Shown here in pieces: positions 53,596-64,000 of a stretch of 64,000 nt of DNA. Source of the stretch: Entoloma clypeatum (taxonomy: Eukaryota > Basidiomycota > Agaricomycetes > Agaricales > Entolomataceae); contig OY751488.1 in the NCBI GenBank assembly GCA_963565915.1, positions 2,542,001 through 2,606,000 on the forward strand. The letters run 5' to 3'. Under the pieces are notes generated by a model. The model ran no database searches, was not told the origin of the DNA, and saw nothing but the letters and a program-made list of their open reading frames with translations. Each line of letters opens with the position of its first letter. Positions within the stretch are counted from its first letter, which is position 1. The translations under genes and the position numbers were made by a program.

Positions 53596-55052
53596 TCAAG
53601 AGGAGAATGAGCGCCGCAGCCTCAAATGAGGTTGCCAGCTTCCCATCGACACATGATGCATACTGACAAGTATAAGATCATCAAGTTTGATCTCGTTCTG
53701 ACCGGAACCAACTTTCCATCGCGGGTCTATATCATCATCCAGATGATTTTGTGACCTCGCCTGCAACGCACACGATTTAGTGACAAAAATTCTATAGTCT
53801 GATAAATAACACACGCACACCGAGAAAACGCTCTACACATTTTGCAACGTTTTTGGCAAGTTTGGCGCGAGTAATGGGTCCAGGAGGACTGCGGAAATCC
53901 TTTGTAGGAATCTGACGACTCCAAGGAAGGTACCCTGGCCACTACAAAAAAATTGAGAACGGGTATCATGCATCAGGTCAGTCACGAGTGTACCTGAATC
54001 CGCACAGATATACTGGGTCCTCTTCCTTCAAAAACAGGTTCATCTCGAAATTTCATACGCCGCACACGACAGTGGAGAGCGTCTATTAGAGGGATTCCGC
54101 ATTCTTCGGGATTTTGCATCCAAAAATAAATGGGGGGCTGCAATTCTGTTTCTTCCACGTATCGCCGTCGGTCACTATTGGTATGGGGGACATACATCTT
54201 TTGAGGGATGAACGGTCCGGCAATGGACGCCATGGGGAGTTGGAGTGCGTCCCGAAAAAGTCTGAGTTGCTCCCGGTGACCATCTATGGCGGGCTATGGA
54301 TCTTGTGAGTTCAAAGCAGAAAAAAATGGTTTGGCTCGAGAGGGGCATACTGTATGTTCATGAGTCGAAGGCACAATATAGACATAGCTGGGCGTCGTAG
54401 GCGATGGGGAGAAGTGGGAAGGACCAAGGTAAGAGGGTGATGACATAAGTTCCGAGGAATGGGATCCTCGTCTGCTTAGCGATGCTTTCGGCACCGTCGA
54501 GTACGGTCCAAGCACACCCACACCTTGTGAGCCGACAGAGGGGTTGCTTTGAGTTGGTATGTAATTCGGGAACTGGTTGATGTTGGACGGGGAAGGAGTA
54601 TTACTCCAAGAAATGAGGGTCAAGGATGGTGGGTTGTCAGACTGTGGCCGTGAATTTTGTTCTGGCGGTGTCATTTGGCTGGAATTCTCTTGGGCAGAGA
54701 AGGTCTGTTGCCAAGATGTATCCAAGTTATGAGGGGGTAATCCGGCGTATTCGTAGCAGCCAACTGCATTGTTGGCGTAGATGTCCCTCGGTTGATTTTC
54801 ATAAATTTCATGTTGATGGCTTTGGCCGTCGACAAGGTGAGTAACCCCATGACGTTCGGCATCATAAAAATAGTTCATGGTGCGAGGGACGTGCGATGGA
54901 AACATGTACGCAGAAGGCAACTGAGAGAGTTCGAAATGGACTAAGCGATCAGGTGGAGGCGAAGAACAAGGCAACAGACTGAGAGTTGAAGTTCAGGAGG
55001 GGGGGCTATCTGACAAGGGTTCATGAACTCACTGAGGCGGTGATATCAGCAT
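53596..55052 (-). CDS. Conserved-looking fungal protein of unknown function
   Basis: Exon 1 starts at the ATG at 55052 (MLISPPH), about 30 bases after a TATATATA box, and splices in frame to a long exon of low-complexity Pro/Ser/Gln/Asn sequence (about 54970-54355). Later exons are much more structured: QLRLFRDALQLPMASIAG, QPPIYFWMQNPEECGIPL, LHCRVRRMKFRDEPVFEG, WPGYLPWSRQIPTKDF, ITRAKLAKNVAKCVERF, DPRWKVGSG, then IKLDDLILVSMHHVSMGSW ending before TGA at 53596. The C-terminal part resembles a domain I associate with uncharacterised Agaricomycete proteins. I know no function. The disordered N-terminus with a folded C-terminus would suit a nuclear or regulatory role, but that is speculation. 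Confidence 0.75.
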
Positions 55053-55623
55053 ATAGGCGGGGGCATAGTAGCAAGTATATATAGTCGTTGGAGGCTTGCC
55101 CCTCATTGGGAGGTATGCTGGTCCCTGAAAGAGATCAAAATGAGATGGATGCTGTGAATGAACTCGCTTCCGCATCCTGGACACAGAGACTCCTGCAAGA
55201 GATATCAAGTTCTACAGAGAATCTTATGTCACAATCCGCCAGGTCGGAGGGCATGATGCCAGTTTTGGGAGATAAAAAGGCAATACGCTGCCTACATACC
55301 TCAATGAGATGTCCAAGGCATTTTTGGAGATCTGATGCTGCACTGACCTTGGGATGAGGCTGCGCTACCATTTACCTATTCTGGGATGTGGGTTCGCTAG
55401 CAATACCCAGGTACGGAAGAAGTATTTCGATGGCTGTAACACACAGCATTTACCGCAGTCAGAGTCGAGCGAGCTCGAGAGATAGCATTGCAGGTTGGCA
55501 AGACGGTGAAACAAGACTGAGCCAAGAACGACTCGATTAATGGCTGGTTGAGTTGGACATTCTGTGCGAACAGCCACTATGTCCTGACCTTCCCACGTGG
55601 TTGCACCTCATACCTGTGCCGCC
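55053..55623. other. Divergent intergenic region upstream of LEO1
   Basis: The 571 bp between two divergent genes contain the TATATATA box at about 55074-55082 for the minus-strand gene. Short open frames in it have no recognisable similarity. Confidence 0.5.
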
Positions 55624-57272
55624 ATGTCCACTCTAGCAGGTGCTCTTGACGAAACCAAGCCATCATTATCTTACACGGTGCCAAAACGTGAGGATGATCT
55701 CAAGGTAGAGGAGGATTTCGAAATGGGTGATGGTGCCGAAGACCATGCTCAAGTCAAGGAAGACGAAGAAATGGACGATCTCTTTGGCAAAGACGAAGTG
55801 GAGGAAGTCAAACTACAGTATTTATCGATCCTCTGAAGCAATCACGATAAATCTGATGCTATTCAATCAGAACCCCTGCGTCGCCGTCTTCTTCAGCAGC
55901 TGCGGACAGACTACCTTTTCCAGAGAGAGAACGCAGGCAAGCGCTAGAATACGAGGAAGAAGACGTGCCTCAAGAAATTGCAATAGAGGTCAAAGAAGCT
56001 GAGGTCTCGTTCCCGAACATTCCGGTTCCAAAATCTTCAGATGGAGACGTAAGTGAAACTGCCAGATGAATATCCTCAGCGACTCATCATGGAAGCAGAA
56101 CTGGGTCATTCGAATGCCCAACTATGTAAGGTTGGATTCTAAACCATTCCATCCAGACACCTATATTGGCCCCGAACACGAAGACGAGGAAATACAGCAA
56201 ACTGAGAACGTACGGGAGAAGAGTATGACAATCAAGTTGAAGGTCGAAAATACGGTGCGTTGGAGATGGGCGAAGGATGAATTCGGCCAAGAAGTGAGTC
56301 CTTTGAAAAACTCATTTCCCTTCCATACCAACGGCAGCATAGCAAAGACAATCGAACAGTCGCATTGTTCGATGGTCTGACGGTACACTGAGCTTACGGC
56401 TCGGTAAAGAACTATTTGACATCACCCAAACAGTCGACACGTCGGCGGGCGTTCCTCGACAATATATTGGATCACAAAGCTCCCAATGGCAGGCTGCACC
56501 GCCGTCTGAGAGTAGTAACAAGTCGCAAGGCCTCACCTACCTCGTTGCACAACACAAGCGATCTCAGGTTCTCCAAGCGGAGGCAGTTGTCACAGGTTAT
56601 ATGACGTTACGTCCCACAGGAATGCAGTCCGAGACACACAGGATGCTTGTGCGGGCCGTAGGACAAAAGCACAACAAAGTGGCCCGTCTCCGCATGGCAC
56701 CTGACCCAACAATGGATCCAGAGCGCGAGAAGTTGGAGTTGATGAAGCAATCTGCGAAAAAGTCAAAGAAGAAGCATGACTACTATGACGACCTTGGTCC
56801 TGGCAGGAGACGAAGAGCCTGGAGGAAATCGGGTGCCCGTGATGTCTGGAGCGACGATGAGGAAGAAGATGCGGCGGGGGGGCATTTTGAAGGTTCCGAG
56901 GAAGAGCTCGAGAATGGTGCCGGTACTGGGAAGGCTGGACGCAAGGCCAAGAAGGCAGATGAAGGGAAGAAACTTGAGGATTACCAAGAGGATGACTTTG
57001 TGGTGGCGGACTCTTCCGACGAGGAAGGCGGTGGACAAGGGAGGCGGAAGAAGGCTAGAGAGGGAGATGAGGAGGAAGACCCACTTGACAAACTTGACGC
57101 CAAGATCGAACAGCAAGCTCGGCGTGAATCTGGTGGGGATGGTAAACCCGGCGCAACAGACATGGATGTAGAAAGCGAGGAGGAAGATGATGAAGAGTTC
57201 AAGGTGCGCCGAATAGGTGGATCCGGCGCACGAAAGAGGGTCGCCGCCTTTGATGACGAAGAGGATGAGTAA
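55624..57272 (+). CDS. LEO1: Paf1 complex subunit Leo1
   Basis: Leo1 belongs to the Paf1 complex, which travels with RNA polymerase II and supports histone modification. The start is MSTLAGALDETKPSLSYTV. An acidic N-terminus (EEDFEMGDGAEDHAQVKEDE) precedes the Leo1 core: EVSFPNIPVPKSSDGD, NWVIRMPNYVRLDSKPF, DTYIGPEHEDEE, IKLKVENTVRWRWAKDE, RIVRWSDGTLSLRLGKELFD, YLVAQHKRSQVLQAEAVVTG, YMTLRPTGMQSETHRMLVRA and VARLRMAPDPTMDPEREK. The C-terminus is highly charged, alternating Glu/Asp and Lys/Arg, and ends RVAAFDDEEDE. Four introns lie in the N-terminal half. Confidence 0.95.
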
Positions 57273-57378
57273 AAGACATCTTATGGGTCTGCCCTTGAAA
57301 GTATGGCAAAACTTTCGTCACAGCGGACCAAGAATCAAGGCACTAGATCAACCCATTCTTTGGTAGGCTACTTCATTC

Positions 57379-59511
57379 CTACTTACGAACGGAACCAGTT
57401 GTATCCTTCAGAACTCCGTCCTCATCCCATTCCCAAGTGGGCTGTATCGAATCAACCACAGCCTGGTTCTCGGGGTTGTTCTTGAGCAGGTTGTGTAGCG
57501 TAAAAATAGCATGCTCCCTTAGATCTACGAAACTCTGATGAACTGCCAAGAATGGATGTAGGGATAGATCACCACTGACAAGGGTTTCTCTCATCAACAA
57601 CACACAGGTTCATGACAATTGTGATACCATCCCGTTCCCGCACATGGTCCTGCACTGCTTTGGATCCATGGCACAGGATTCCAAGAAGGCGCACAAGGTC
57701 CCGCTTGAGATACTGGAAGCCGTTGGCGTCGGGCGTTGATTGCCGCGTCGGTGGAGTCGCAGCTGAAGACGAGCTCGTGACAGGTTTTCCAAAATTAATC
57801 CTTGGAAGAAAAAGATCCATTAGCCGAAGGAGTTCTGGGACAGGCATCAGCGAAATGTAGAGCAATATCGAGAACAGACATAAGTCCTTGCCTAACAAAC
57901 TTTGCACCAATCCCACATCTGAAAAGCGCGTTTCGTTGAAAAAGGTCTTCAAGTCTGATTCGGAAGCTTGCGGTCGATTCGAATCCATTTCTCCTTGATC
58001 GGTTTCAAGGGTAATGGTAACGATACACTGTGTCACGAGCACAAGGGCTTCGCACACTTTCGGAAGCATGACATCTAGCTCTGCTGGAGGGAGAGTTTTT
58101 GTCGCTGTCGAAGTCCCTGAACCATCTGATGCTCCAGGAGACAGCGCTCGTTCAACTGCGTGTTGTGCGTATATTGACAGATCGAAGAAGGACTTCGCGA
58201 GCATGGGGCTCAGGTTTTTGTGAATTCTGCGAGTTTCTGGTGTCGCTAGTGATGCTGCATTCATCTGAACAGATTGTAGATATGAATCGACGATTTTTAA
58301 GAGGGTAGTTTGATGCTGAGTGACTATTTCATCGGGCCTAAGACAATGGATGAACATCAACCTTTCTTGTCGATGAGTTACTTACATGGCGAATTTGGCG
58401 TAAAGGTCAGGTACCAGCCCCTGTTCAACAAGCTGGGTTAGGATGTCGTATCTAAATTCCAGTTGCTGACATCGGTGGCCGAAGTAGGAACGGAACACTC
58501 ACCCAACATCAAAAGCTTGAGCACCTTGGGTTAGTTCCTCCGCGTCGAAGAGCTTCAACATATCATCCAAAAGAGTTATGCAGACTCTGGAACCAACAGC
58601 CGTTCTGGTCATCATGGTACTGCCCGGAGCAATCATAAAAGCAATTGTCTCAGCCGAGAGGGTCACTTACCTCCGCTTCCGGCTTCCGTGAATACAATTC
58701 AACATAAAAATCAGGACGGTCAAGAGAGTGCCAGGATCGCGAGATTGTAAGAGACGGCTGTTCTGGCCAGAAGATATCAGGAGAATAAGCAATATGCCGA
58801 AGGCACCGTACATTAAAACGACTTGATCTTCCGGCAGCTTCATGTAGATCTCCCACATTTTTGACATGAGTTGTTCGTTGGCCGTCACCATATTGGAAAG
58901 CGTCTGTGCCAGTAGCCGGGCTATTAACACGGCTAGAAGAGGCAAATGAGAGGCAGCAGAGACTCGGATACGAAACAACGTACATTCTCTGTCCTCTGTG
59001 GCGGACCATGAGGTATGATAATGCAGCAGTCGCCGAATCTCCGGTTCGATGTCGCTAAAGCGCGGTTATAGACGGGTATAGCTAAAGGAAAATATTGAGC
59101 TCACTATGCCTTCAGCTGGTTCTCTGGTACGCCTGCAACCAAATTTCGCGTGAATTTCGCGAGGCTTGCGCAGACCACTCGGAGATCCTTCTCTTTGTCT
59201 GAACTGCCAGCCTCCTCGTCATCAGCGTCCCAGAATGTCAATTGTGTGCGGGACAGATCGCGCCACAGCTTGTGCAGATCAACCCAGAGGAGAGGGTTGG
59301 AACCTATCTGAACGCTGTCGGGAAGATCAGTACGCCCTGTCAGACGTGCCATTATGCAGACGACAGACCGAGCCTCGTCGTCCCGCGCCAGAGCCCAAGC
59401 AAGTGTTTCGAGCGTGTTGACTAGTGAGTCGATGTTGGCGCGGACGCTGACATCGAAACGGGCACAAGACTGGCCCCACTGGGCAGCGAAGAGGCTTTGA
59501 GCATCGGACAT
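57379..59511 (-). CDS. Ataxin-10 homolog
   Basis: This is an armadillo-type helical protein with the ataxin-10 domain at the C-terminus: KRDLVRLLGILCHGSKAVQD, HVRERDGITIVMNLCVVDER and, after a splice, NPYLREHAIFTLHNLLKNN then PENQAVVDSIQPTWEWDEDG. The N-terminal exon begins MSDAQSLFAAQWGQSC and reads as a helical repeat (NIDSLVNTLETLAWALARDD). Yeast Ctr86 and mammalian ATXN10 are the named relatives; the molecular role is poorly defined, linked to cytokinesis and signalling. At least five introns are present. The gene converges on LEO1, with 106 bases between stops. Confidence 0.87.
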
Positions 59512-59597
59512 GGGGGTTGGGATGGAATGTAGTCGGAATCATGTTTGAAATCGGGTCAATTGATGTTTTTCATAATCAAGCCTGGAGCTTTTCTCTT

Positions 59598-60325
59598 ATG
59601 ACTGACGTTGTTCCGCTCGACCAGCTCAACATCTCCCTCGAACCCCACCTCGTCGACACCCTCCGCCTCATCTTTCCCATCGCATCCCCGGAACTAGTGT
59701 CAACTCTTTCACCGTATCTCTCCTCAGATCCTCCGTCGACCATTCCTTATGTCGTCCTTCGCGCCCTTTCTCACTGGACGCGTACAACTGGCTACGACGC
59801 ACTCTGCAACCACTCTCCGCCCTTAGATCTGCAGGCGTATACAATGATAGCTCTCCTCGCAGGCACCACTACTTCACCTGAGCGAAAATTCGGCGCATTT
59901 ACTCCAGCCCGGGATCCCGCAGAGCTGCAGACAGAGAAAAACCAGGAAAAAAAAATGATCACTGCTCTGCTAAATGCCCTTCTGAGCGTCCTGGGCTCAG
60001 GTTTTGCTGCGTGGTGGGCAGCAGACAAGACGGGTTGGGGAAATGAGTGGGTGCGTCGAACGCTTTTTCTAATACACACCTAGGCTTAGTTCGCCCCATG
60101 CAGAGAGTCCTGTTTGGACTTTTCGTGGCAATCCTGGTTGCTGTCGCAGAAGCTGCCCTCTGGCTCATCTGGCAGTCGCGGCGCTCGGATTCGGTGTCAA
60201 AACGTGTCAAACCGCGTCGCAGATTGCCTTCCGCTCGATACAAAAAGGACGATGGACCCGACATGCTTGACGCAACTACTGGCATCGTCGAAGTTACAGA
60301 TGTAGGGTTGCGACGTCGTCATTGA
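59598..60325 (+). CDS. Vma12/TMEM199-like V-ATPase assembly factor
   Basis: Two exons (59598-60050 and 60104-60325) join in frame to 224 aa. The N-terminal part is soluble: LNISLEPHLVDTLRLIFPIA, STLSPYLSSDPPSTIPYVVL and LSHWTRTTGYD. A two-helix membrane hairpin follows: ITALLNALLSVLGSGFAAWW, then, across the splice, NEWRVLFGLFVAILVAVAEA and ALWLIWQS. A basic cytosolic tail (KRVKPRRRLPSARYKK) ends the protein. This layout and the EWRVL junction fit Vma12/Vph2, an ER protein that assembles the V-ATPase membrane sector. The assignment is by architecture and motif. Confidence 0.75.
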
Positions 60326-60390
60326 CAATACATCCAACTTTTGGAATGCTCCCACCTTGCAGCTGAACGCAAGTAATTATGGGAAATGTA

Positions 60391-61327
60391 TCAGGTCGGA
60401 CTATACACTCCGAGGATTCTCATCAGCGAAGATAGATACCATCCACTCAATCCCCATACTTCGATAGGGCTGTCAGTCTCTGCTTTTACCTCGTCGTGTC
60501 TTTCGCCAACAGATCCTTCTTGCGAGTCAATATTTAACACAATTTTCCTTCCTCTCGAGGTCGATAAGATGTCCGTTACATCTATAGCGGAGTAAGGCTG
60601 GCGATCCCGAAAAAAATCCGCCCTCCTCTTTGATGCATCCGCAATCGTCGCCAACGGCAAGTGAAATGCCGCCGCCACCTCAGCCTGTGAAACCTCAGAA
60701 TGGAGAGAGAGGAGGTCAATGGAAGGCAGGGGATCATCCTGCAAGAGCTCCCGTTCGGCATGTTCTGGCCAAACGAACCCCTGTAGCGTCGGTACAATGT
60801 GAATGAAGGCCAGACATCAAACTGCGACGGAAGATTGCCTACGACAAATGGCCAAACTCGCATGTCTCCTACTTTGTTCAGCTCTGATGGTCCGATTTCT
60901 CCGAGGATTTCGACGCGGTGTGGATGGATACCCAACTCTTCATGAGTTTCCCTCAATGCGGTCTCAAGAAATGATCTATCGGTCTAATCATGGTCTCTCA
61001 TACAGCAGCCAAATTACCACTCATGAACACGGACCTCATCTACGCGTCCACCGGGAAAGCTACATCGCGGTGGAATATCAATTGACCAAGGTATTGGACA
61101 ATCTCCCCTGCTCACCTTATCTCACCCGAGTGTGCTCTGAGCGATTTCCCGCGCAACTCCATCAATACACCGGGGACGCCTCTGACGTTACAAAATGGGA
61201 TAAGGACTGCAGCATTGCTCGAGGCCATGGTAGTCCCTTTTGTGACTGTTGCCGATGCCAGGGTGGCCCGGATGTAATGGAGTGCTTTGAGGGTGAACGG
61301 TTGGGTTAAGGACAGTGCGGGGTTCAT
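60391..61327 (-). CDS. Nudix hydrolase, CoA-pyrophosphatase type
   Basis: The product reads MNPALSLTQPFTLKALHYIR..., then AAVLIPFCNVRGVPGVLMEL, RAHSGEIS-FPGGRVDE across intron 1, and SFLETALRETHEELGI after intron 2. Together these give the Nudix box GX5EX7REUXEEXGU with its catalytic Glu pair. EILGEIGPSELNKVGDMRVW and PFVVGNLPSQFD follow. After a further intron come LPSIDLLSLHSEVSQAEVAA and PLATIADASKRRADFF. This resembles the Pcd1/NUDT7/NUDT8 group, which hydrolyses CoA and CoA derivatives, often in peroxisomes. The C-terminus, YSPT, is not a PTS1 signal. The gene is divergent from the RING/UBP gene with only 76 bases between start codons. Confidence 0.87.
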
Positions 61328-61403
61328 GAGTGATATAGCAGAATCCTTGTTTGTGATGATTTTTTACGTCAGCGCAAGGGTTCGTCCAAATCTTTGAGGT
61401 GAG

Positions 61404-63415
61404 ATGCGAGGGTACCACGTCCGTATCATCGTCCAGCCTCCTCCGTCCATCTCGCACTCAGACATTCACATACCATCCCGTTTATTTCAACATCTGCCTG
61501 TTCACAAACCCAAGTCCACAGTCCGCAGAAACGCGACGTTCAATCACCACTCCAAAGACTATAGATTTGGCCCTATTCGACTTGACTGGGTAGACTTTGA
61601 GGAGATGAGTAAAGCGCCATATAGCACGACCGCCAAGGAGAGAGAATCCCGCAGAGGTGCGTATGGCCTGCCTCCACCTGTTTGACCTAACCATCACGCC
61701 AGTATAGGGACCGCTGAAGCCGTTTTTATCCCCCATACCCGAACCAAATCTGGGTCGACCAATCTTCCAGAGGGCGTAGTGCACGTTTTCAGAGATTCAG
61801 CAGACAAGCCCTCTCCCGGAGAGCTCAAGTCCTCTGTGCCAGATAATGGGGACGACGACTCGGATGCTGGAGTCATGTTGGGAGTCCTCGCAGTACCATC
61901 GTGGATGACCCCATCAGATTTCTTGGCCTTTGTCGCACCAGCTGCGGAAGGGATGGCGCATCTTCGGCTCATCCGGTGAGTAATATGGTTTCGATGGTCC
62001 TTACACTAAATTTCAGTGTGATAGAGACTCTGTGCCAAACCGTTCGATGGTTATCATCCAATTTTTCAATCCCGCCGATGCTGCTGAATTCGTAGAGGCA
62101 TACAACGGGAAGCCTTTCAATTCAATGGAGGTCTGTGTTCACCTCCCCTCTATCGTGTCTCTTACCTATGCATTTCTCGCAGCCCGAAATTTGCAATATT
62201 GTCCATATATTATCCGTCAAGTTCGACAAAGAAGATGTAGTCTCGCAGACGATAGCGCGGCTTCGTTCGTCGCAGGGGTCCATGTACGAACTCCCAACCT
62301 GTCCAGTGTGCCTCGAACGGATGGATTCAGCCATCACTGGACTCATCACTGTGCCCTGTTCTCACACCTTCCACTGCACGTGTCTGAGCAAATGGGGGGA
62401 CAGCCGGTAGGTGGCACTTATATCGGACCCTCATATTCTCATCCCAATTTCTAGATGTCCAGTTTGTCGTTACTCCCAAACTCTCCTATCATCTCACCCC
62501 TCTTCATCTTCGTCCGCGCGGACCATCCCTTTCGCAAATCCATCGACACCCACTCTCTCTACCTGTTCTTCCTGCTCCTCGACCACCAACTTGTGGATAT
62601 GTCTCATATGCGGTAACATCGGTTGCGGTAGATACGGTCGCGCGCACGCGCATCAACACTACCAGTGGACCACTCACCTGTACGCGTTGGAGCTCGAGAC
62701 ACAGCGTGTGTGGGACTATGCAGGTGACGGCTACGTCCACCGTCTGATCCAGAACAAGGCAGACGGCAAGCTTGTCGAACTCCCAAGCGCGGCGGCATCT
62801 ACAGGCGTCACTCCACGCGACACCGGTCTAGGTCCGAGTGCAGCAGATGCAATCAGTGCTGAGAAGATCGAGGCTATTGGTATTGAATATTCGTATCTGC
62901 TGACTTCACAGTTGGACTCTCAGCGGTCGTACTACGAGGAACAGACGATGGATCTGCAAAGCCAGGTGCATGAACTCCGGGGTCTGGTTGAAAGGTTGAG
63001 CGTTGACTTTGAGAAGGAGCGGATGAGTCGGAAAGAAGAAGCGCTAGAAAAAGAGAAGGCGGAACAAGCGAGGTTATCGGGAATTCTGAAGGGGAAGCAA
63101 AAGGCGGAGAGTCGGGCAGAGAAAGCGGCGGAGCTGGCTCGAAAGTTGGAGGCAGAGAAGGCAATAAGTGATGGTCTGAAGAGGAACATTGGGAAAATGA
63201 AAGAGACGCTTGAACGCGTTGAGGCTGAGAAGACAGAATCCGTCGCGAAGATTCAGGATTTGGAGGATCAGTTGAGAGATATTATGTTCTTCCTTGAGGC
63301 CAAGACGAAAATCGAAAATGGGGAGGGTCAGGGAGCCGAACTTGCAGGAGGTTCTATTGGATTGCCAGCGCCGTCTTCAAATCCTGACAAAAAGAAAAAA
63401 GGGCGGAAACGATGA
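61404..63415 (+). CDS. BRAP2-type RING/UBP zinc-finger ubiquitin ligase
   Basis: The domain order is that of BRCA1-associated protein 2 (BRAP/IMP; yeast Etp1). An RRM-like BRAP2 domain comes first (LGVLAVPSWMTPSDFLAFVA, MAHLRLIR, SMVIIQFFNPADAAEFVEA). A RING-H2 follows (CPVCLERMDSAITGL, CSHTFHCTCLSKWGDSR, with CPVC restored across an intron), then a UBP zinc finger (CSSCSSTTNLWICLICGNIG, CGRYGRAHAHQHYQWTTHLY). The long C-terminal coiled coil (EEALEKEKAEQARLSGILK, QDLEDQLRDIMFFLEAKTKI) ends in a Lys-rich tail. The ligase likely binds ubiquitin through the UBP finger. The start MRGYHVRIIVQ is the first in-frame ATG. Short introns interrupt the first third; the last ~330 codons are uninterrupted. 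Confidence 0.92.
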
Positions 63416-63710
63416 CTGTAGGTCCTCCCCCTCCTGTAATCGGTGCCCGAAAGGATTGAAAGAAGAAACAATCTTTTTGATTCATATTGTGTGCTAAGGT
63501 ACAATCATCAGACTCGAAAAAATTAATTGTAAAACATCGATAGCCCTAGATGTACATAGAGTAAATGCGGATATGAGTAGTTCATGCACTACGAATTGGA
63601 GCGTCATGTGGGTTATAGTAATTTCGCGCCACAGGACCGCGGGCAGTTGGGAGGCGATATTAGGTAGATACGGAACTATGTTGACTGGGATGAGGACAAT
63701 AACAAGGAGT
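63416..63710. other. Convergent intergenic region
   Basis: This 295-bp region lies between the BRAP2-like stop and the stop of a minus-strand partial gene. I see no feature in it. Confidence 0.4.
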
Positions 63711-64000
63711 TCAACTCCTTGGTTGCACAGCAGGGAATGCAGACGACATCGGTGAGATCTGTGGTTGATTGGAATCTTCAAGAATAGAACTGAGATGGGT
63801 CGGAACACTGCTGCTTGGTGTGGGTGGGACATTTCCAGAGGGTGCTACCTTGCCAATGAACCATGACTATTGAGTAGGAATATGTCAATTTCACCAATCA
63901 AGCTCATGTTGCAAAGAACATACCGGCACCCAACCACGATCTCCACCCTCTTCTTTTACGGCCTGTTAGAGGAGGCGTGAGGTATGACCCATAAAAGGAG
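63711..64000 (-). CDS. 3' end of a gene, probable SH3-domain protein (partial)
   Basis: Two exons can be read on the minus strand. After an acceptor CTAACAG near 63962, one exon gives AVKEEGGDRGWVP. A GT-AG intron of about 57 bases then leads to SWFIGKVAPSGNVPPTPSSS and a Ser/Pro/Gln-rich end (AFPAVQPRS) before TGA at 63711-63713. GDRGWVPSWFIGKV is the kind of sequence found at the C-terminal edge of fungal SH3 domains (the conserved GWVPS and following hydrophobics). The rest of the gene lies beyond the window, so its identity is unknown. Confidence 0.5.

Noticed and set aside
25708..63415. A biosynthetic or defence gene cluster in the host region
   Set aside because: The genes belong to unrelated housekeeping processes on alternating strands; nothing suggests shared regulation or pathway.
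63494..63832. 112-codon minus-strand frame rich in Leu and Ile
   Set aside because: It overlaps the spliced 3' end of the SH3-like gene in another frame and extends past its stop; no domain or transmembrane pattern supports it.
1..64000. CRISPR arrays, phage or bacterial operons
   Set aside because: No regularly spaced repeats or prokaryotic gene organisation is present; genes have spliceosomal introns throughout.

Overview
The window is nuclear DNA of a filamentous basidiomycete, most likely an Agaricomycete. Host genes are split by many short introns of roughly 40-100 bases, run on both strands, and sit a few hundred bases or less apart. Their products (velvet regulator, lanosterol synthase, Snx41/Atg20, Bfr2, Arp9) are fungal in type. 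The species cannot be told from the sequence.

Bases 1 to about 23,700 are a transposon nest. Chromovirus A (84-6791, minus strand) is a Ty3/gypsy element with a perfect 5-bp target duplication; its pol carries two in-frame TGA stops and its 3' LTR holds a 119-bp MITE. Next comes the wreck of a Crypton-like tyrosine recombinase gene (7410-9300), interrupted by a 191-bp MITE and a 529-bp hAT-type MITE. Chromovirus B (9437-16420, plus strand) has intact gag and pol, an extra zinc-finger ORF after pol, and almost identical LTRs, but no target duplication. A Ty1/copia element (17523-23298) has near-identical LTRs and a perfect duplication, yet carries an internal TGA and a damaged reverse-transcriptase active site. 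A second copy of the 191-bp MITE follows at 23512.

Both chromoviruses show the Tf1-type self-priming layout: the bases just inside the 5' LTR are complementary to an LTR segment 33-35 bases downstream of the TATA box, where the RNA should begin. The copia element instead has a putative primer site matching the anticodon arm of initiator tRNA-Met.

Bases 23,700-25,700 contain no gene I can establish. From 25,700 to the end the window is ordinary gene-dense euchromatin: velvet regulator(-), TIM23(-), TPR protein(+), P-loop kinase(-), SNX41/ATG20(-), BFR2(-), VMS1(-), phosphomannomutase(+), DNA polymerase delta catalytic subunit(+), RPL30(+), ARP9(-), lanosterol synthase ERG7(+), an unrecognised 110-aa gene(+), condensin BRN1(-), an unrecognised fungal protein(-), LEO1(+), ataxin-10 homolog(-), VMA12-like protein(+), Nudix hydrolase(-), BRAP2-type RING/UBP ligase(+), and the 3' end of a probable SH3-domain gene(-). 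They are unrelated housekeeping functions, not a cluster. Divergent pairs with short shared promoters include TIM23/TPR, ARP9/ERG7 and Nudix/BRAP2.
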